In this document: piece by piece, positions 6,714 to 8,578 of the stretch
Layout of the letters: each line of letters opens with the position of its first letter
Numbering within the stretch: position 1 is the first letter of the stretch
Assembly (NCBI GenBank): GCA_003517845.1
Contig: DOZU01000055.1
Coordinates: forward strand, 5,890 to 14,467
From: Clostridiales bacterium
GTDB lineage: Bacteria; Bacillota; Sulfobacillia; UBA995
DNA: 8,578 nt
Direction: 5' to 3'
Program-made: the position numbers and the translations under genes
The notes under the pieces: generated by a model
The model's input: the letters and a program-made list of their open reading frames with translations, nothing else
Told to the model about the DNA's origin: nothing
Databases searched by the model: none

Positions 6714-7243
6714 ATCCCGCTCCTCCCGCCCCCGCCGGACGAGGGCACCAGTTCATAGAGGTACCCTTCGGCGCCGTCATGGATCTGCACATACACGAAG
6801 CGGTGGTCGACGCTCAGCCGGGCCTCGAGTCCCCGTTCGCGCAGCATGCTTTCCACCTGCACCAGTTGCGAGTACGTTCCCCGGGCGGCCGCCTCATGGA
6901 TGACATGGTGCACCCGATGGTAAGCCTCCTTCAGCGCGGGCGTACGCCGATCGCCGACCACCAGCCGCAGGCTGTCGGGCGGCACCAGATCATGCGTTGC
7001 CGCCTCCAGTTGCCGGTAGGTCAAGCGCAGGTCCTCGACCGGCGCCAGCTCGACCTCGACCACCACCAGCCCGCCGGTTCGCCGGATGGAAGCGGCGGTC
7101 ACTCCCGCCACCTCCCGGCTCCGCCGGATCAACGGGTTAACCTCGGTCTGCCGCCGGTACAGGTGCGTGCCGGCCAGCAGCACGGCCAGGGTGCCCAGCA
7201 ATACGGCCAGGATGACGGGAATGCGCAAGCCGCGAAAGGTCAA
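6710..7243 (-). CDS. Membrane-anchored protein of unknown function upstream of the FtsH-like protease
   Basis: 177 residues that I do not recognise. Residues 8-26 (PVILAVLLGTLAVLLAG) form one hydrophobic segment flanked by basic residues, so the protein is probably anchored with the rest facing one side. No lipobox is seen. The remainder is soluble: VVVEVELAPVEDLRLTYRQL (59-78), a charged helical stretch rich in His (YHRVHHVIHEAA, 108-119), a further predicted helix, then VDHRFVYVQIHDGAEGYLYELV near the end and a glycine-rich tail. The only start compatible with the promoter is TTG 7243: an in-frame TAA lies just upstream, and AAGGGGG precedes it at about seven bases. The gene is first in the operon, and its stop overlaps the protease ATG as ATGA. 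This suggests a stoichiometric partner, adaptor or regulator of the protease, an inference from position only. Confidence 0.72.
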   Translation of the reverse strand: MTFRGLRIPVILAVLLGTLAVLLAGTHLYRRQTEVNPLIRRSREVAGVTAASIRRTGGLVVVEVELAPVEDLRLTYRQLEAATHDLVPPDSLRLVVGDRRTPALKEAYHRVHHVIHEAAARGTYSQLVQVESMLRERGLEARLSVDHRFVYVQIHDGAEGYLYELVPSSGGGGRSGI

Positions 7244-7268
7244 GAGTATGCCCCCTTATAGCAGCCCC

Positions 7269-7297
7269 ATTATACCAAAAGGCCAGGTATCATTCGA
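7269..7297 (-). promoter_or_regulatory. Extended -10 sigma-70-type promoter of the operon
   Basis: On the minus strand a perfect TATAAT (7274-7269) is preceded by TGG, giving the extended -10 form TGGTATAAT. Seventeen bases upstream lies a weak -35, TCGAAT (7297-7292, three of six matches). Transcription would start near 7262, leaving a leader of about 20 bases before the TTG start at 7243 and its AAGGGGG site. It lies in one of the few AT-rich spots of the window. I see no other convincing promoter between here and the deaminase gene, so it may drive all six genes including recA. Confidence 0.7.
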
Positions 7298-7304
7298 TAT
7301 ATCG
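7295..7304. repeat. Perfect 10-bp palindrome CGATATATCG at the -35 region
   Basis: CGATATATCG is its own reverse complement and overlaps the presumed -35 element of the operon promoter. A regulator binding here would block polymerase, so it is a candidate operator. It does not match the Bacillus-type LexA box. A 10-bp palindrome can arise by chance, although AT-rich sequence is rare in this window. Confidence 0.35.
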
Positions 7305-7438
7305 CGGGTTGGCATCATGTGGATGGGGGACGCCGCTTTCGTGCCCCGGGGTGCCCCGTCGAGCATGAGGTTCGACTGCGCGAGTGAAGTCCCGATCAAG
7401 CTGCCGTCAATACCCTGAGTATCTCGACGGCTTCCAGT
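7305..7438. other. Intergenic stretch without recognisable gene
   Basis: Between the operon promoter and the transposase remnant I find no frame that looks like protein on either strand. A GC-rich block around 7350-7360 (GTGCCCCGGGGTGCCCC) contains overlapping short palindromes. The stretch may be old insertion-sequence debris or upstream regulatory DNA; nothing in it decides between these. Confidence 0.4.
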
Positions 7439-7985
7439 CGGAAGTTCCGAGGGCAGACAGGGCTGAACCGCCTATTTAACTGGGCTTAGATGCATCGAGG
7501 CGTGGTGCGCTCGTGGATGGTCATCATGACGAATGGGTCGATAGAGGTTCCGGCCGGGCGGACCCGGTTCTTCACGATCGTCGCGAGGTTGGAGAGCAGG
7601 CACCGGAAGCTCTCCACGGTGAAGCCGTCCGCGGTCCGCTTCGTGGCGGCCTTCTCCTTCGCGGCCTTTGAGCGCTCCGCCTTTTGGACGATCGACGTCC
7701 GTTCGGCCTCCGCCGCCTTTCGGGCGTAGCGGAAGGAGTCCTCCGTGATCTCGAGGTCGAAGTGCTTGCCCACCTTGTACTTGTTCCTGACCTTCCCCAC
7801 CCGCAAGCCGATCTCGGCGGCCCCACGCAGAGGTTGCCTGCGGCGCCGCGTCGCGGCGGCGACCTTCGCGAACTGCGCTTCGGTGGCCGTCAAAAGCTCC
7901 TCCCGCTTGCGGGTCCGCTCCTCCGCCAGGTACGGGTTACGGCAAACTACCAGGCGTTCGCTCGTTCACGAGCCCGGAACTTCCG
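7439..7985. mobile_element. Candidate deleted insertion sequence bounded by 11-bp inverted repeats
   Basis: CGGAAGTTCCG at 7439-7449 is exactly repeated in inverse orientation as CGGAACTTCCG at 7975-7985. The two copies enclose the whole transposase remnant and little else. Similarity continues weakly outside the core (AGTCGG against AGCCGG). They could be the terminal inverted repeats of a 547-bp internally deleted IS. Caveats: the core is itself nearly palindromic, no target-site duplication is obvious, and I cannot recall the ends of the parent element. Confidence 0.4.
7486..7965 (-). pseudogene. IS1634-type transposase remnant, N-terminus and catalytic centre deleted
   Basis: The frame opens after TGA 7968-7966 and ends at TAA 7488-7486, about 159 codons. 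It starts in the middle of a transposase: ERLVVCRNPYLAEERTRKRE, followed by NKYKVGKHFDLEITEDSFRYARKAA, matches the region before the LDGIYVIRT motif in IS1634-family (IS4 superfamily) enzymes. It then jumps without frame loss, near 7686-7715, to the family's C-terminal tail (QKAERSKAAKEKAATKRTADG, shown split: AERSKAAKEK and KRTADGFTVESF, then LLSNLATIVKNRV). The missing middle normally carries the last catalytic Glu in the YREK-like region, and the first half with the Asp residues is absent too, so the product cannot transpose. A shorter reading from TTG 7893 gives a 135-residue protein that automatic annotation may call hypothetical. Family assignment rests on remembered sequence patterns. 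Confidence 0.75.
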
Positions 7986-7986
7986 G

Positions 7987-8578
7987 CTAGTACCAGCGCA
8001 AGACTCTGGTCACCAGCCAGTACGACAGCACCCCGCCGGCGATGACGGTAACGCCGACTGAGAAGAGGCACATCCGGGTGTAAGCGGACAAGGCATCAGG
8101 CCGAGTCCTCCTTACCTGGAGCACATCCTCCCCGCTCGTGGGTCCTGCCGCGCTCGTTGTTCGCCGGAGGAGAGCAGTTCCTGCCATAAGCGGTATTGAG
8201 CCCAGGAATAGGCCGGCGATGATGATCGCGCCCAGCAACCAGTTCAGCCATCGCAACTCGAAGCGGATGGTATCGCCGAGCGTCTCCATCCACATGAACT
8301 GGAACAACCTGTCCTCGCCCAGCCTTGACCTGAGCACCGCTCGCATGTCGTTGGCCACGTCCAGCAGCCCTTGCGGCATATGATACTGAAGGACCAGGGC
8401 GCCGGCCCGGCAAGCATCTTCACACTCTTCGCAGGGATCTGCGGCGGTCTTTGCCCGCCCCGCTTCCATGGTCTCCTGATCGAGCAACAGCCTCCGCGAA
8501 CCCGGGGCGTCGGGGACACTCACGCTGAGATAGACCAGCGTGCCAGCGGTAGGTGCTGGAACGTCGCCGTCCGCAGTC
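7987..8578 (-). CDS. Membrane protein of unknown function (5' end outside window)
   Basis: 196 residues are visible, and the frame stays open to the right edge, so the N-terminus is missing; GTG 8523 is an internal codon or alternative start. The part upstream of 8523 (DGDVPAPTAGTLVYLSVSV) reads like protein, favouring a longer gene. A three-cysteine group CEECEDAC lies at residues 49-56 of the visible part, followed by an amphipathic region (PQGLLDVANDMRAVLRSRLG). Two hydrophobic segments follow at about 114-137 (WLLGAIIIAGLFLGSIPLMAG) and 167-189 (MCLFSVGVTVIAGGVLSYWLV), with the C-terminus just after the second. The cysteines could bind metal or form disulfides, depending on which side they face. 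I do not recognise the family. The stop TAG lies one base from the inverted repeat bounding the transposase remnant, so insertion may have trimmed the original C-terminus. Confidence 0.65.
   Translation of the reverse strand, partial: TADGDVPAPTAGTLVYLSVSVPDAPGSRRLLLDQETMEAGRAKTAADPCEECEDACRAGALVLQYHMPQGLLDVANDMRAVLRSRLGEDRLFQFMWMETLGDTIRFELRWLNWLLGAIIIAGLFLGSIPLMAGTALLRRTTSAAGPTSGEDVLQVRRTRPDALSAYTRMCLFSVGVTVIAGGVLSYWLVTRVLRWY

Noticed and set aside
7345..7360. GC-rich short palindromes suspected as a terminator
   Set aside because: The stems overlap each other and no T-tract follows on either strand, so no specific structure is supported.
7360..7374. LexA-like element CGAGC-N5-GTTCG
   Set aside because: It has one mismatch in the first arm and five rather than four spacer bases, and lies about 90 bp upstream of the promoter.
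7684..8061. 125-codon plus-strand frame over the transposase remnant
   Set aside because: It is antisense to the recognisable transposase blocks and has no family features.

Overview
The window is GC-rich, densely packed bacterial chromosome. Every gene I can support reads on the minus strand, so transcription runs from right to left. The order cinA - thpR - recA is known from many Bacillota (Clostridia, Symbiobacterium/Limnochordia-like lineages) and also from Deinococcus-type and some other phyla. With the high GC and AGGAGGT-type ribosome binding sites, I lean to a GC-rich Bacillota or related lineage, but the window does not prove it.

Right end (7987-8578): the 3' part of a two-helix membrane protein of unknown function that runs off the window. 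Next (about 7439-7985) is a broken IS1634-type transposase. Its N-terminal part and its central catalytic part are gone, and an exact 11-bp inverted repeat flanks the remnant. After a non-coding stretch with a convincing extended -10 promoter (7269-7297), a tightly packed operon begins.

Operon (7243 down to 1773): a small single-helix membrane-anchored protein, an FtsH-like membrane AAA+ zinc protease, cinA (NMN deamidase plus MoaB-like domain), thpR (2',3'-cyclic RNA phosphodiesterase), recA, and a cytidine/blasticidin-type deaminase. Start and stop codons overlap (ATGA) or lie within a few tens of bases, so co-transcription and translational coupling are likely. The theme is DNA repair and recombination, nucleotide/NAD salvage, RNA end processing and membrane proteolysis. 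The ftsH-like/cinA junction is abnormal. The protease frame runs 149 bp into cinA, while a neighbouring frame would end in a clean ATGA overlap with cinA. This suggests a one-base frameshift, either real or an assembly error.

Left end (1648 down to 1): after a 124-bp gap with a hairpin comes a second two-gene unit. It is a DUF917/S-methyl-thiohydantoin desulfurase-like protein coupled by an ATGA overlap to an iron-sulfur flavoprotein (Isf-type FMN reductase) that leaves the window. I saw no tRNA, rRNA or CRISPR array. I found no complete new defence or mobile system; the least conventional items are the protease pair at the head of the recA operon and the deaminase at its end.
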